A DNA stretch of 64,000 nucleotides, from positions 310,001 through 374,000 of the forward strand of contig JAXHMK010000010.1 of assembly GCA_034521495.1 (NCBI GenBank), in the 5' to 3' direction. This document shows, in pieces, positions 35,563 through 44,534 of the stretch (its first letter is position 1; each line of letters opens with the position of its first letter). The notes beneath the pieces were generated by a model. It was not told the DNA's origin, searched no databases, and saw nothing but the letters and a program-made list of their open reading frames with translations. The stretch comes from Balneolaceae bacterium (GTDB lineage: Bacteria; Bacteroidota; Rhodothermia; Balneolales; Balneolaceae). The position numbers and the translations under genes were made by a program.

Positions 35563-37068
35563 TCATAACTCAACCGCTGTATGCCTATACATATTATTGG
35601 CTTTGGAATTCATCAAGCCAACGGTGTTAAATGGTTCAATCCTCTTCTTGATTTTTTTAACCTGTTTACTGATTTCTGAATCAGTCATTGAACCTGAGAA
35701 AAGGTCCTGAAATTCAATGTATGTCTCCTGAATAATCTGCTTAATTTCAGAATCTCCCGCACATAAAAAAGTATCCGGAATATCTCCTTTTAAACGTCGC
35801 TGTTCATAACGTATGGAAGCAATAAAATAGAGCATCGATGATGCTGTAAATAGTTCAAAATATTTTCTTGATCTATAACAAATCGAAACAAGTAAGTCAA
35901 TGACAGACAGTTCATTAAAGACTTTATCTTGATATTTATTTAAATCTTTAATTTTACTTTTATTATTCTCATTGTTTCTGAATATATTCAGGATTGTTTC
36001 TACACCACTCAAAGTATGAGCGATTCCTGTACTATGCAGGGGATCCACAAAACCGGCTGTATGAGGCAGTGCAATCCACCCATTTCCAAACAAACGTTCC
36101 AATCGACGCTGTAACCTTCCAGTTTTCAAAAATTGATTTGGTGGATCAGCGATAATTGCATTCTTGAAAAGTTTCTCAAGAGACGGATATTGGCTGATAA
36201 CTGAGTCCCATATTTTATTCGGATCTTTATCAAATCTCTTCTCCTGATCTGTTTCATCCAGCAGTATTCCGGCACTTAACCGATCATCATTAAATCGAAG
36301 CATCCAGATCCATCCCTCTTCAATTAAATGATGAAGTGCCGAATAGTCTGGATTATAGGGATAGTCTGATGTTTTAAATCCATTCGAAATCAAATAATCA
36401 GACCAATGATCTGCATTATTAAAGTGGGTGAAAATGGCCGAAGAATTCGTTTTAAATCCATCAGAACTACTCCGATTATTGAAAAATTTTGTTGAGAAAT
36501 TTGGACTGCCGGTTGCATCTATAATCCATTTGCATTCCATTTCGCTGATCTCTTGGTTCTTCATAAGAAAAACTGACCAGTTGTCGTATTTAGGATCTCT
36601 TGAAAGCTTTTGCACTTCAGTTTGATCCCAATACGAGACGCCTTTCTCTACGGCTTTTTTAACCAGAAAATGATCTACATCACTCCTCAGCCAGTTGGTA
36701 TCTGAATTCAAATCGTTTTCACTTGCTGCTACCAACAACTCTTTGCTATGATGTTCATCAGATTGAAACCTCTCTCCTTTTTTGTGGTGATAATAACTGA
36801 ATCCTCTTTTGAGTCCGCAAATAATTTCAGGATAATTATTTTGCCAATCACCATAACGAGAAAGGTTCTTCAGAAATGGCAAATCGTATTCATCTGCCAA
36901 ATCACGTAATATCATGTCTGCAATGGGAGTTGAAGATTCACCAATCGTAAATCGGGGGTGTTCCTTTTTTTCAATCAAGCGCACTTTGTAACCCATATTT
37001 GTCAGTGCCATAGCTGTGATTGATCCGGAGAAACCGGAACCTACTATCAAAAAATCAAACTTCTTCAT
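35563..37068 (-). CDS. FAD-dependent halogenase-like oxidoreductase
   Basis: This 501-residue flavoprotein matches the tryptophan-halogenase superfamily: the FAD-binding GSGFSGS (residues 10-16), GESSTP (43-48), CGLKRGFSYYHH with K87 at the place of the catalytic lysine of flavin-dependent halogenases, and the G-x-DPLHSTG segment in AGFVDPLHSTGIAH. The WxWxIP motif is altered to WIWMLRF, so halogenation is not assured; hydroxylation or oxidation is possible. Its start overlaps the stop of the radical SAM gene (ATGA), so the two are coupled. Confidence 0.78.
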   Translation of the reverse strand: MKKFDFLIVGSGFSGSITAMALTNMGYKVRLIEKKEHPRFTIGESSTPIADMILRDLADEYDLPFLKNLSRYGDWQNNYPEIICGLKRGFSYYHHKKGERFQSDEHHSKELLVAASENDLNSDTNWLRSDVDHFLVKKAVEKGVSYWDQTEVQKLSRDPKYDNWSVFLMKNQEISEMECKWIIDATGSPNFSTKFFNNRSSSDGFKTNSSAIFTHFNNADHWSDYLISNGFKTSDYPYNPDYSALHHLIEEGWIWMLRFNDDRLSAGILLDETDQEKRFDKDPNKIWDSVISQYPSLEKLFKNAIIADPPNQFLKTGRLQRRLERLFGNGWIALPHTAGFVDPLHSTGIAHTLSGVETILNIFRNNENNKSKIKDLNKYQDKVFNELSVIDLLVSICYRSRKYFELFTASSMLYFIASIRYEQRRLKGDIPDTFLCAGDSEIKQIIQETYIEFQDLFSGSMTDSEISKQVKKIKKRIEPFNTVGLMNSKANNMYRHTAVEL

Positions 37069-38018
37069 TTGTTGGTATTCTTAGAGTTACAGTGACACTC
37101 AATTTCAGGTAAAACCTTTTGTGAATGATTCATCTCATCAAGCCGTTCTTTTCGATCATGGAAACAATCCCCGCAATCAGAAAAGCGCTCCAGATCCCAC
37201 AAATCACAAAAAACTCGCCCTTTATTTAAACTCAACGCCTGATCAAATACCGTTTCCAGGGCCGAAAGTTTTGGCGGAACATACTCACCAGATGTTCTGA
37301 GCTGCTCCATAATTCCATTTCCATCGCGAACCGGGATAATTGAACAGGCGTTACAACCAGCATCAAACGCGTATTCAACTGATTTTAAAGTCCATTCAAT
37401 ATTTTCCTGTGGATCTGTCAAAAACGGCGGATTGAGCAAAATAAACGCTCTCACATCAATTTCCTCATCAATCAAAAATTGTGTCGCTTTATAAAAATCT
37501 TCCTTTGTAATCTGTTTATTAAGTTTTGGCAAAACCTCCGGATGGATTGTTTCAAGACCCATTGCAATCTCAAATGATCCATTCAGCATATCGCGAAATT
37601 CAGGAATGAACGGACCAATAAGTTTTGGATGATTTTCAACGATTACATGCTCATAATCAGTCAGAAGTTCTGCAATCTGTTTATACTCATCTCGGGGAAT
37701 CGCCTTTCCATCAAAAAAATTACCGCTATTGTAGAGTTTTACAACATCAGCCGAAGGTAAACGTTTTAATCCATATTCAACCTGATTTGGAATAGCTCCG
37801 GTTGGTGTAGGTTTATCTAACGTGTGGCGCCATAAGTCGCACATTACGCATTTAAATGGACACTCCCGATTTGTTAAGAAAATGGTATTCACATCATGAA
37901 TAACACCCTCTTTTTGCATCTCCTGTTCATGAATATAGAGGTATGGAATAGTTGGATCTACATCGAACTTTGATGGCCTGTATTCCTCAACGGTTTTATT
38001 GCTTATTTTGTGAATCAA
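37065..38018 (-). CDS. Radical SAM protein, RaSEA/Elp3-like
   Basis: The [4Fe-4S]-SAM motif is C53, C57, C60 in NRECPFKCVMCDLW (CX3CX2C). The following segments VVKLYNSGNFFDGKAIP, VIVENHP, IAMGLETIHPEVL and FILLNPPFLT resemble the family that includes the archaeosine enzyme RaSEA (TIGR01210). Extra cysteines at the C-terminus (DCGDCFHDR and ECHC) could bind another cluster or zinc. It lies directly upstream of the halogenase-like gene and is translationally coupled to it. The start at 38018 is TTG, without a clear ribosome site, so the N-terminus is uncertain. The product is unknown. Confidence 0.75.
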   Translation of the reverse strand: MIHKISNKTVEEYRPSKFDVDPTIPYLYIHEQEMQKEGVIHDVNTIFLTNRECPFKCVMCDLWRHTLDKPTPTGAIPNQVEYGLKRLPSADVVKLYNSGNFFDGKAIPRDEYKQIAELLTDYEHVIVENHPKLIGPFIPEFRDMLNGSFEIAMGLETIHPEVLPKLNKQITKEDFYKATQFLIDEEIDVRAFILLNPPFLTDPQENIEWTLKSVEYAFDAGCNACSIIPVRDGNGIMEQLRTSGEYVPPKLSALETVFDQALSLNKGRVFCDLWDLERFSDCGDCFHDRKERLDEMNHSQKVLPEIECHCNSKNTNK

Positions 38019-38161
38019 AAGCAGACTTTGTAAATCTTAATGAGATTATTCAATATTTTATGATACCATTTTTAAGCCGCTTTTAACAGGTTAATTGATC
38101 TGTAAACATGTAGTTTTTTATTATCTTTGATCTGAAATTATCAACCTCATAGATTGAATTT

Positions 38162-39622
38162 GTGATCATTCTTAAGCGTGCTCTATTCTTGATCTTGTTA
38201 CTACTGATTACAACCTTTTCCAACCTTTATGGACAATTATCAGTAGAAACCTCTGGAATCTTCAGCACAGAAAGTAATACACCTTTTTGGTTTCAATCGA
38301 ACAGAAATGGTGTTTATTCAAGCGAAGGCAGCCAGTTCTTAACCCGGTTACAATACCATAATTCGTACGATGAGCTCAACAATTTTAAAATTCTCTATGG
38401 TACAAGTGTAATTGGGCGTCCGGGAAGTCAATCCACACTCTCATTGAACCAGGGATATCTTAAAATTCGTGGATTCGGACTTGAATTTGCCGGTGGCCGG
38501 TTTATCGATCCCTCCCCTCTTTTCTATGATAATGAGCTTGGCATGGGATCTCTCGGAGTCAGTACCAATGCATCTCCAATTCCAAAATTAAAACTTGGGT
38601 TGCGTGATTGGTTGTCCGTTCCTTTTACAAACGATTTTCTTCAGGTTTATGGATATGTAACGCATGGCTGGCTTGGAAGTGCCCGCTTTGGAGATAATGT
38701 ACTTCTGCATGAAAAGGCCGGATATTTTAAGCTTGGAGGAGATCGGTCTGTGAACGTATATGGCGGGCTGGTACACTATGTAATATGGGGTGGCAGCACT
38801 CCTGAAGAAGGAGATATTCCAAATGGTTTTTCTGATTTTATTGACATTTTCTTTGCTCAAAGTGGTGATGAATCTACCCCCGGCAGCGAACAGGCCTATG
38901 TATTGGGAAACCAATTGGGAACCTGGTCATTTGGGTCTTTGATTGATCTTTCGGGAACAGATATTTCAATTTACCTGCAATCTCCCATCGAAACCAACTA
39001 CGATCTGAAGCTCAAAAATATGAGTGATATTTTGACCGGTATTTCTTTTGATTTTGGAGAAAATGCGACTCTTCCTGTTGATAAATTTGTATACGAATAT
39101 TTGTATACAAAAAATCAGAGCGGCCCCAGAAGAGTAAATCCTGATGCAGATCCCGATGTTGATCGTTTCAGGGGAAACCAAAATTACTATAATCACGAGA
39201 TTTATGAATCAGGTTGGGCGTACCAGTATCGGACGATTGGGAATCCGCTTTTTAAAGCTGATGAGGATGCACTCGGAATCTTAAACAATCGAATTATCGC
39301 ACATCATGTGGGGATTGAATCAAGCGTTAACCAAGTAGATTTATTCGGAAAAATCACCTACAGTAAAAATTTTGGAAAACGATGCGATAACAGAAATCCG
39401 GATATTGGTGAGGGAGATCTTTTCGGAATTCAATGCAATCGTGAAGTAACAATCGATCCGGGAACCCCGATTACTCAATGGTCATTATTAGCCGGAACTG
39501 AATTCCCGCTTCCTATAATTCCTGATCAAAATATCCGATTTAGAGTAGAAACCGCCCTTGACAGCGGACGACTTTTTGGAGATCAATTTGGCATTTTGAC
39601 AAGCATTCGATGGACGCCTTAA
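38162..39622 (+). CDS. Capsule assembly Wzi-family outer membrane protein
   Basis: The 486-residue protein begins with a signal peptide (about residues 1-24) and continues as alternating amphipathic strands with aromatic girdles (PFWFQSNRNGVYSS, FEFAGGRF-like repeats, DWLSVPFTNDF), as expected for an 18-stranded Wzi-type barrel. Wzi binds capsular polysaccharide at the cell surface. It starts with GTG at 38162. It stands alone on the plus strand between the radical SAM gene and the AsnB-like gene, with no capsule genes nearby. Confidence 0.8.
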   Translation: MIILKRALFLILLLLITTFSNLYGQLSVETSGIFSTESNTPFWFQSNRNGVYSSEGSQFLTRLQYHNSYDELNNFKILYGTSVIGRPGSQSTLSLNQGYLKIRGFGLEFAGGRFIDPSPLFYDNELGMGSLGVSTNASPIPKLKLGLRDWLSVPFTNDFLQVYGYVTHGWLGSARFGDNVLLHEKAGYFKLGGDRSVNVYGGLVHYVIWGGSTPEEGDIPNGFSDFIDIFFAQSGDESTPGSEQAYVLGNQLGTWSFGSLIDLSGTDISIYLQSPIETNYDLKLKNMSDILTGISFDFGENATLPVDKFVYEYLYTKNQSGPRRVNPDADPDVDRFRGNQNYYNHEIYESGWAYQYRTIGNPLFKADEDALGILNNRIIAHHVGIESSVNQVDLFGKITYSKNFGKRCDNRNPDIGEGDLFGIQCNREVTIDPGTPITQWSLLAGTEFPLPIIPDQNIRFRVETALDSGRLFGDQFGILTSIRWTP

Positions 39623-39629
39623 ATTGAAT

Positions 39630-39687
39630 TCATCGGATGAGTATCTCAATTAAATATTTTGATTAAGCTTATTCACTCATCCGATGA
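39630..39687. terminator. 13-bp hairpin terminator
   Basis: TCATCGGATGAGT (39630-39642) pairs perfectly with ACTCATCCGATGA (39675-39687) between the ends of the Wzi-like and AsnB-like genes, a bidirectional terminator position. Confidence 0.7.
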
Positions 39688-39708
39688 TTACGATGATTGA
39701 AGTGGTAG

Positions 39709-41037
39709 TTATCGATAAAGCGATCTAAAATAATCCCGATACACCATCTCGTCATCAGGAAAAATCTTCTCAAAATCATCCTTTCCTACAGAACCATGCT
39801 GCATTCTTCGTTTTGGAAAGACCGGCATGTCTAAACCTGTAACAGCCTTCACTCCACGTTGAACGATCTCTCCTTTTAGAGCATATAGCTCTTCGTGATT
39901 CCAGTCGGTTAACTGTATAAATGGAATACCTTCAGAAACTTCAATTACGTTTGGCAGTGAATAAGGGCTGAATCCTTCAAATCCAAAATGAGCGGCCGTT
40001 GCATAGGTTCGAACACTTCCGCGGCTATGCCCTCCGCTATAGGTAAGTGAATGCTTAATTTTGTCAACACCCCACCCTTCGTGATACAGCAGTGGATTGT
40101 TCAGGACACTTCGAATCGTTAATTCAGGATTTTCTTCAATCGGATAGGATTTTAAATTTTCATCTCCGCCATCTCCATCAACCAGATATTTCCAGTTAGG
40201 GTATTTCTTTCTAATCAATTTACACAGAGCCAATGCAGTTGTTGCGGCTTCAACATCTCGTTGTTTGTAATCCTCAATCACACGAATAGTCTCTTTGTAA
40301 TCCAGATCCGAAGACTCTCCCTCCATCACTTCAAGAAACATGCTTAAATCCAGTGAGTCCAGGAATTTATACGCTTGCGAGGCATCCGGTCCATGATTGA
40401 TTGATAATGTAAATGCTTTTAACCTGGCAGGCGACTCTCCCCTTTTTAGCAGCAGATCATACAGGGTCAGAAACACCGAACCGCTGTCAATTCCACCAGA
40501 AAACAGAACACCAATGGGTTCATCTTTTGGAATTGAATCCAGCCATTTTTCTAACTCATTAGCCATCGCACCTACATAGGCTTCCCCTATTTTATCCAGA
40601 TCTGCATTGAGTTGATTTCGTTTTGGCGTAAAATATCGTTTGTAATCCGGATTCGGATCCGGGCAGCCAATTACATCTAACTTAGTAACATAATGAGCCG
40701 GTACCATTCGGGTATAATCCGGACGAAATTGATGATGTAAACCTAACTCCTTCAGATAGTTATAGATATCATCGATTCTTTCAGCTACAACTAATAACGG
40801 GCCCTCCACCTGTTTGGCCATAAAATAGCGCATGGGCCGGCCGATTGAGCGTGCCATCCGAACCTGTTGTCCCTCTTTTGTAACAATCGCAAAACTACCG
40901 TCAATTTTACGAACTTCTTCAGGATCTCCATTGGCCACAATTTTCTCAGCCTCTTCATGAGACATATTGAAAATTTGGTTTTTTTCCGGTTCAATCAGAT
41001 TGGCAAAATCGTGGAGTTTCTGTACTACTTTAGGCAT
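39709..41037 (-). CDS. Asparagine synthetase-like ligase without glutaminase cysteine
   Basis: The C-terminal PP-loop synthetase domain is clear: GVLFSGGIDSGSVFL (SGGIDS at 180-185), VDGDGGDENL and a C-terminal RMQHGS segment. The N-terminal domain (about 1-130) keeps remnants of the glutaminase fold (DGSFAIV, SIGRPMRYF) but starts MPKVVQ, so the Cys2 nucleophile of asparagine synthetase B is missing. It would therefore use ammonia or another amine and may form an amide or lactam through an AMP-ester. It starts with ATG at 41037. The Wzi-like gene converges on it and the RES toxin gene lies upstream. The product is unknown. Confidence 0.72.
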   Translation of the reverse strand: MPKVVQKLHDFANLIEPEKNQIFNMSHEEAEKIVANGDPEEVRKIDGSFAIVTKEGQQVRMARSIGRPMRYFMAKQVEGPLLVVAERIDDIYNYLKELGLHHQFRPDYTRMVPAHYVTKLDVIGCPDPNPDYKRYFTPKRNQLNADLDKIGEAYVGAMANELEKWLDSIPKDEPIGVLFSGGIDSGSVFLTLYDLLLKRGESPARLKAFTLSINHGPDASQAYKFLDSLDLSMFLEVMEGESSDLDYKETIRVIEDYKQRDVEAATTALALCKLIRKKYPNWKYLVDGDGGDENLKSYPIEENPELTIRSVLNNPLLYHEGWGVDKIKHSLTYSGGHSRGSVRTYATAAHFGFEGFSPYSLPNVIEVSEGIPFIQLTDWNHEELYALKGEIVQRGVKAVTGLDMPVFPKRRMQHGSVGKDDFEKIFPDDEMVYRDYFRSLYR

Positions 41038-41190
41038 AGCTCTGAGCTTCTGTTATAATTTTTTTGATATAAAAACATGTTATTTCACTTGAAAAGTAAG
41101 AAATATCTACGAAACGATTCTACTCTGATCGTGTCTCGGTTGATATAATCAACTGCCTGATGAACTTTGCAAAGGCCTCTGATTATTTTT

Positions 41191-41655
41191 TTAGTTTCTT
41201 TTGAGAAGCCTTGTGTCAAAACAAAACGGCCTGATCTCTTTCACCTCAATTTTTTCCATATCAGAGTGCAAAGGATTTATCAAAATATTACTTTCTGTTT
41301 GCACCAAAACAGAGGGTACTTTAAGCATTACGCTCATTGTAGAATTAATCCATTTTGCACCAATCTCCGCCAGTTTATTTGGTGCTGGATAATTTCGCCA
41401 ATCGCCCGGAAGCTCTTCCCTTTGTATGATTTCAGGTTTTAGATTATCAGGTACCGATAGAATTAACAGATTCAAATCATCCGGAATTGCCGAAACCGGG
41501 GCATGTACAAGTGTTTCTAATGCAGCAAGAGATTCACTTTGAGAAGTATAAAGAACTGGTGTTCCTTTAAAATTCCATCTCCCTCCATATATTCTGGATC
41601 CTTCTCCACTTAAATCTTCAATATATCTCTCCCTGGCAATCCTGTAGAGATCCAT
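41191..41655 (-). CDS. RES-domain toxin
   Basis: RES toxins degrade NAD+. The 154-residue protein shows the family core: YRIARERY, GGRWNFKGTPVLYTS, ESLAALETLVH, with R, E and S at the places that name the domain. It starts with ATG overlapping the stop of the antitoxin gene by one base (TGATG), the usual RES-Xre coupling. Confidence 0.88.
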   Translation of the reverse strand: MDLYRIARERYIEDLSGEGSRIYGGRWNFKGTPVLYTSQSESLAALETLVHAPVSAIPDDLNLLILSVPDNLKPEIIQREELPGDWRNYPAPNKLAEIGAKWINSTMSVMLKVPSVLVQTESNILINPLHSDMEKIEVKEIRPFCFDTRLLKRN

Positions 41656-42083
41656 CAGGCATATACACCTTGTTCCAACCTGCCAAGCTCATCAGTAACC
41701 ATGCGGGCTCCAAAACTTGTATCGAGCAGACTGAATGGAGTTTGCCCTGCTAAAGCTACAGAAGGAGATTGAAGCCATTGCTGAAACTGTTTCCGATTGT
41801 TAAAAACATCGATCCCTTTTCCAAGAACTTCAGCAACGAGTAAGGCGTGTTCTGAAACTTCCGGTGGAAGAAGATCATCGTCCTTATATCGTTGGAGGGT
41901 TCGAAGCGATACAGGCAGAAGTTCAGAGAACTGTTTTAGGGATAAGGACCCGATTTCAGCGAGTTTAATCAATGATTTTTTTGAAATACCCTGCCGTGCC
42001 AGTTCTACCATTGTCATTGGCGAGGATGCTACGTAAGCAACTGCGGCCTCTCTTAGTATGTTATTTAATGAGTCTGTACTCAT
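41655..42083 (-). CDS. Xre/MbcA/ParS-family antitoxin (DUF2384)
   Basis: The 142-residue antitoxin has an N-terminal HTH-like region (ISKKSLIKLAEIGSLSLKQF, SLRTLQRY) and a C-terminal toxin-binding domain of the MbcA/ParS type with FSLLDTSFGARMVTDELGRLEQGVYA at its end. It precedes and overlaps the RES toxin gene. Such antitoxins repress their own promoter, here presumably within 42084-42165. Confidence 0.88.
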   Translation of the reverse strand: MSTDSLNNILREAAVAYVASSPMTMVELARQGISKKSLIKLAEIGSLSLKQFSELLPVSLRTLQRYKDDDLLPPEVSEHALLVAEVLGKGIDVFNNRKQFQQWLQSPSVALAGQTPFSLLDTSFGARMVTDELGRLEQGVYA

Positions 42084-42165
42084 GAGGTAAATGTAATATG
42101 TCGTTATTATTACGACATATTACATATTTACCCTCGTATTTTCAACTTTTTAGTATTTTTATTTT

Positions 42166-43221
42166 TTAATCGATTCCTAAAATTTTCTTATTCAACTCTG
42201 TATCACCACCGCCACCGGCAAAGTCATCAAAGGCTTTTTCGGTAACCTGGATGATATAATCGTTGATTAATTCAGCACCTTCACGGGCTCCCTGCTCAGG
42301 ATGTTTGATACAGCATTCCCATTCAAGAACTGCCCAGCAATCTATATCATACTGAGACAGTTTGGTAAAGATACTTCTGAAATCTACTTGCCCGTCACCA
42401 ATAGACCGGAATCGTCCCGGACGATCAATCCAGCTTTCGTAACCACCATAAACCCCGGCTCTTCCAGTAGGATTAAACTCCGCATCTTTCACATGAAACG
42501 CTTCGATATAGTCTTTATAGATATCGATAAATTCCAGGTAATCAAGCTGCTGAAGAACAAAGTGACTGGGATCATACAGAATTCTTGCACGACGATGATT
42601 ATCTGTGGCCTCGAGGAATTTCTCATAGGTAATTCCATCATGCAGGTCTTCACCCGGGTGCAATTCATAGCACACATCCACACCATTCTCATCAAACTCA
42701 TCCAAAATTGGGTTCCAGAGTTTGGCAAGTTCGGCAAAACCATCTTCAACCAAGCCGGCAGGTCGCTGAGGCCACGGGTAAACTGTATGCCACATTAAAG
42801 CCCCGGAAAAGGTGATATGGGCATCCAGTCCTAAATTTTTACTGGCCTTTGCGGTGTACTTTAACTGCTGTATTGCCCACTCCTGTCGTTCCTTCGGTTT
42901 TCCGTGAAGTTCCTCGGGAGCAAAAGCATCGAACATCGTATCATACGCCGGATGAACAGCTACGAGCTGGCCAATGAGATGTGAAGCCAGTTCAGTAATT
43001 ACAACACCGGTTTCTTCAATTTTGCCTCTGTATTCATCAGCAAATGTTTTGCTTTCAGCAAGTTTTTTAACGTCAATCAATCCGGTTTCCCACGTGGGTA
43101 TCTGCACTCCTTTATATCCCAGGGATTCAGCCCACTTACACAGGGATATCAGGTCGTTAAACGGTTCTTCATCTCCTACAAATTGCGCCAGAAATATGGC
43201 AGGTCCTTTTATTGTTTTCAT
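42166..43221 (-). CDS. Sugar phosphate isomerase/epimerase family protein
   Basis: This 351-residue TIM-barrel protein acts on sugars or cyclitols. Metal-ligand candidates are the glutamate in VCYELHPGEDLHDG, D and H in ARILYDPSHF, H in IEAFHVKDAEF and E in AVLEWECC. Its start overlaps the stop of the dehydrogenase gene (ATGA), so both are co-translated. Paired with a Gfo/Idh/MocA enzyme it resembles inositol or 3-keto-sugar utilisation genes. The extra tail (DFAGGGGDTELNKKILGID) is not typical of the smaller epimerase at 9668. Confidence 0.85.
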   Translation of the reverse strand: MKTIKGPAIFLAQFVGDEEPFNDLISLCKWAESLGYKGVQIPTWETGLIDVKKLAESKTFADEYRGKIEETGVVITELASHLIGQLVAVHPAYDTMFDAFAPEELHGKPKERQEWAIQQLKYTAKASKNLGLDAHITFSGALMWHTVYPWPQRPAGLVEDGFAELAKLWNPILDEFDENGVDVCYELHPGEDLHDGITYEKFLEATDNHRRARILYDPSHFVLQQLDYLEFIDIYKDYIEAFHVKDAEFNPTGRAGVYGGYESWIDRPGRFRSIGDGQVDFRSIFTKLSQYDIDCWAVLEWECCIKHPEQGAREGAELINDYIIQVTEKAFDDFAGGGGDTELNKKILGID

Positions 43222-44375
43222 AATTTAATGGGTGTCCATTTAGTTTCAGATTTACTTGATTCGATCATCGTATCAACAAAAGCCATTCCGCGTATGCCGT
43301 CTACAACATCGGGAAAATCATAATCGCCAGCAGAATTATATTCACCGTTTTGATGATCAACAACGGCTTTATGGAATGCTACATAAATGTTAGCAAAGGC
43401 TTCCAGATATCCTTCCGGATGGCCTGCTGGAGTTCTTGTATTTGCTTTAGCCAGGTCTGATACATACCCGGTACCTGTTCGGATAATTTTGTGAGGTCCC
43501 TCTAATGGTTTGAACAGCAATGTATTTTGATCAGACTGCTTCCACTCGAGTCCACCTTTTTCTCCATAAACGCGAATTTTTATATCGTTCTCTTCACCGG
43601 CTGCAATCTGGCTGACCATTAATACACCAGTTGTACCATCTTCAAACTTTAGAAGAGCAGCGGCATCATCATCAAGCTGTCTTCCTTCAACTACAGTATT
43701 GATATCCGCACAAATGTGTGTGATGTTTTTCCCTGAAACATACTCAGCAAGATTAGCAGCATGGGTGCCAATATCTCCAATGGCTCCGCCGGCACCCGAT
43801 CGCTCCGGGTCCGTTCTCCAGGATGCTTGTTTATTCCCTTCTTCTTCGAGAGGAGTTGCCAGCCATCCCTGTGGATACTCTACATAAATCTTTCGAAGAT
43901 CGCCCAGTTCCCCTGTTCTAACATACTCTTTGGCTTCTTTCACCATCGGGTAACCGGTGTAGGTGTGAGTCAGTGCCAGGATTTGCCCGGTTTCATCAAT
44001 AATTTCTTTTAAATCTTTTGCCTGCTGAAGATTAAATGCCAGCGGTTTATCGATAATGACATGAAATCCATTTTCAAGGGCAAGTTTTGCCGGTTCAAAG
44101 TGAACATGATTCGGTGTAACAATCGACACAGCTTCAATCCGTTCATCTTCCGGCAATTGACTCTCTTTCTCAATCATCTCATTAAATGATCCATATGTAC
44201 GATCGGGATCGAGTCCTAAAGCATCACCTGTTTTTTTCGATTTTTCCGGGCTACTGCTAAAGGCTCCTGCAACTAATGAGAATTTACTATCCAATGCAGC
44301 AGCTTTTCTGTGCACTTCTCCGATGAAGGCATCAAGGCTGCCTCCTACCATTCCATATTTTAATTTTTTGCTCAT
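43218..44375 (-). CDS. Gfo/Idh/MocA family oxidoreductase
   Basis: This NAD-dependent dehydrogenase (385 residues) has a Rossmann region near KYGMVGGSLDAFIGEVH, the EKP-like motif as VIIDKPLAFNLQQ and the catalytic GDIGTHAANLAEYV with the conserved histidine. It lacks a signal peptide and is cytoplasmic. It is upstream of and coupled to the isomerase gene and divergent from the MFS gene, suggesting a shared sugar as substrate. ATG at 44375 is the start. Confidence 0.88.
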   Translation of the reverse strand: MSKKLKYGMVGGSLDAFIGEVHRKAAALDSKFSLVAGAFSSSPEKSKKTGDALGLDPDRTYGSFNEMIEKESQLPEDERIEAVSIVTPNHVHFEPAKLALENGFHVIIDKPLAFNLQQAKDLKEIIDETGQILALTHTYTGYPMVKEAKEYVRTGELGDLRKIYVEYPQGWLATPLEEEGNKQASWRTDPERSGAGGAIGDIGTHAANLAEYVSGKNITHICADINTVVEGRQLDDDAAALLKFEDGTTGVLMVSQIAAGEENDIKIRVYGEKGGLEWKQSDQNTLLFKPLEGPHKIIRTGTGYVSDLAKANTRTPAGHPEGYLEAFANIYVAFHKAVVDHQNGEYNSAGDYDFPDVVDGIRGMAFVDTMIESSKSETKWTPIKL

Positions 44376-44462
44376 TGTTATGATATATAACTTTAGATTA
44401 ATTTTAGCTATTTAGAAATAACGAAGTTTTCAAAATTCTGCAAACCTTATCATCCTTTTACT

Positions 44463-44477
44463 TGCACTTATCGTGCA
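44463..44477. promoter_or_regulatory. Possible operator in divergent promoter region
   Basis: The palindrome TGCAC-TTATC-GTGCA lies 58 bases before the MFS gene and 88 bases before the divergent dehydrogenase gene. Its position between two sugar genes fits an operator for a LacI-type or similar regulator, but no regulator gene is nearby. Confidence 0.35.
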
Positions 44478-44534
44478 TAAAATCAATATTCTGCTTGTTT
44501 GATTACATATAACAAATTTAAGATTATTTCTTCC

